Origin: an uncultured Oscillospiraceae bacterium
GTDB taxonomy: Bacteria; Bacillota; Clostridia; UBA1212; UBA1255
DNA: 6,803 nucleotides
Direction of reading: 5' to 3'
NCBI GenBank assembly: GCA_902462635.1
Contig: CABQCN010000079.1
Coordinates: 1-6,803 of the forward strand
Under the pieces are notes generated by a model that saw only the letters and a program-made list of their open reading frames with translations, did no database searches and was not told where the DNA came from. Both the position numbers and the translations under genes were made by a program. Below, in pieces: positions 5,915 through 6,803 of the stretch (its first letter is position 1; the number at the start of each line of letters is the position of its first letter).

Positions 5915-6745
5915 ATGAAAATTATACAGCTGCATAATTCTACGCCGAGCCAGATGATGGGGTATCTTCTGATCACGGAACACGGAAAAGTGATCGCCGT
6001 GGATGGAGGCACCGAAGGCGACGCACCGGAATTCAAACGTCTCGTAAAGGAATACGGCGGACACATCGATCTTTGGTTTCTGACGCATCCGCACCACGAC
6101 CATCATGATGTTTTTGTAACGCTTTCGGAGCGTCCGGATCCGGAACTCACGGTCGGACTTGTTTGCTACAGTCCGGCGCCGGATGATTTTACGGAGCGGG
6201 ACCGCGATCAGACGATTCACGATATCATCCGCTTGCGCGCGGCGATGCAAATCACGCCGTATCCTGTCCGTATTCTGGAAGCGGGCGAACGGATCGAACT
6301 CGACAGCGTTACCATTGAGATTCTGCGCGTTGTGAATAAGGCGATGAAAGAGGACTTTATCAATAACCTTTCCATTGTATTCCGCGTCACGGAACGGCTT
6401 ACGGACGGCGGTGCTTTTAAAATGATCTTTTTGGGAGACCTTGGCGTCCGCGGCGGAGAGGAGCTGCTTTCCGCTTATGCGGAAAATCCATCTGCGTTAC
6501 AGGCCGATGCGGTGCAGATGGCTCACCACGGGCAAAACGGGGTAGAATATTCCGTATATGAGGCGATTGCGCCGCGCTTTGCTTTCTGGCCGACGCCGGA
6601 TTGGCTTTGGACGAACACGCCCGGCGGCTGGGAACCCGGCACCGGTCCCTGGAAAACGCTTGAGGTACGGTCTTGGATGGAACGGCTTGGGGCGGCGCCT
6701 GTAACCTGCATGGAGGAACATGCGGTATTTGATACAAACCGGTAA
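5915..6745 (+). CDS. Soluble ComEC-like metallo-beta-lactamase-fold hydrolase
   Basis: This 276-residue protein has the metallo-beta-lactamase fold. The metal motif THPHHDHHD supplies His58, His60, Asp62 and His63 (HxHxDH). NNLSIVFRV (150-158) takes the place where classical lactamases have their third-motif His, FLGDLG gives Asp175, and MAHHGQNG gives His204/His205. The order of N-x-S, GD and HHG motifs is that of the C-terminal nuclease-like domain of the DNA-uptake protein ComEC, but there are no membrane helices or signal peptide, so this is a stand-alone cytosolic relative. A Trp-rich stretch at 225-254 (six Trp in 30 residues) precedes a short end. Similar solo proteins are common in gut Clostridia and lack a defined substrate; a phosphodiester or other hydrolase role is inferred. 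The ATG at 5915 follows AAGGAGATG (5901-5909). It is divergent from alaR and may share regulation through the overlapping promoters. Confidence 0.85.
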   Translation: MKIIQLHNSTPSQMMGYLLITEHGKVIAVDGGTEGDAPEFKRLVKEYGGHIDLWFLTHPHHDHHDVFVTLSERPDPELTVGLVCYSPAPDDFTERDRDQTIHDIIRLRAAMQITPYPVRILEAGERIELDSVTIEILRVVNKAMKEDFINNLSIVFRVTERLTDGGAFKMIFLGDLGVRGGEELLSAYAENPSALQADAVQMAHHGQNGVEYSVYEAIAPRFAFWPTPDWLWTNTPGGWEPGTGPWKTLEVRSWMERLGAAPVTCMEEHAVFDTNR

Positions 6746-6760
6746 AGTAAAGATAAAAAA

Positions 6761-6802
6761 AGGACAAAAATATCTTCTGTTTTTAGGACAAAAAGATTTG
6801 TC
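6761..6802. repeat. AT-rich tail with 10-base direct repeat and small inverted repeat
   Basis: AGGACAAAAA occurs at 6761-6770 and again at 6785-6794, a 24-base period; with the bases that follow, 13 of 15 positions match. The second copy starts a perfect 6-base inverted repeat, GACAAA (6787-6792) and TTTGTC (6797-6802), around a 4-base loop. The stem is A/T-rich and has no visible T-run before the window ends, so terminator function cannot be claimed. Whether the repeats continue is unknown because the window stops one base later. Confidence 0.4.
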
Positions 6803-6803
6803 A

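Overview
The window looks like chromosomal DNA from a low-to-medium G+C Bacillota, most likely a Clostridia-type gut anaerobe. The evidence is strong AGGAGG-type ribosome binding sites, AT-rich sigma-A-like promoters between G+C-richer genes, an AlaR/AlaT pair resembling yugG-yugH of Bacillus subtilis, and an intracellular-type GH78 enzyme. The genus cannot be fixed from the sequence alone. The left edge (about 35% G+C by hand count over bases 1-150) is clearly more AT-rich than metK (about 60% in a 60-base sample).

Layout from left to right. (i) 1-150: the 3' end of an unidentified plus-strand gene. (ii) 151-324: a non-coding gap dominated by a long nested hairpin (183-278). It works on paper as a terminator between two convergent genes and could also be a small MITE. 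(iii) 325-525, minus: a 66-residue protein resembling the YdeI/OmpD-associated domain. (iv) 526-651: a divergent gap with an extended -10 promoter for metK. (v) 652-1818, plus: metK, S-adenosylmethionine synthetase, complete. (vi) 5821 down to 1813, minus: a compact three-gene cluster alaR (Lrp/AsnC regulator) > alaT (alanine-type aminotransferase) > GH78 alpha-L-rhamnosidase-like protein. The first junction is a 4-base overlap and the second a 20-base gap. The last gene overlaps the 3' end of metK tail-to-tail by 6 bases. (vii) 5822-5914: an AT-rich divergent gap with two promoters laid over each other. (viii) 5915-6745, plus: a soluble ComEC-like metallo-beta-lactamase-fold hydrolase. (ix) 6746-6803: a short AT-rich tail with a 24-base-period direct repeat and a small inverted repeat, cut by the window edge.

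How the parts fit. AlaR probably senses an amino acid and controls its own operon from the shared divergent region, and perhaps also the hydrolase gene. AlaT interconverts alanine and pyruvate with glutamate/2-oxoglutarate. The GH78 enzyme riding in the same apparent transcript is the unexpected member, suggesting a link between glycoside use and pyruvate/alanine metabolism, or simply read-through. metK is separate housekeeping. I found no tRNA, rRNA, CRISPR array, transposase, phage gene or recognisable defence system, and no clearly new biological system. The most unusual items are the operon composition, the short C-terminus of the GH78 protein, and the structured RNA/DNA elements.
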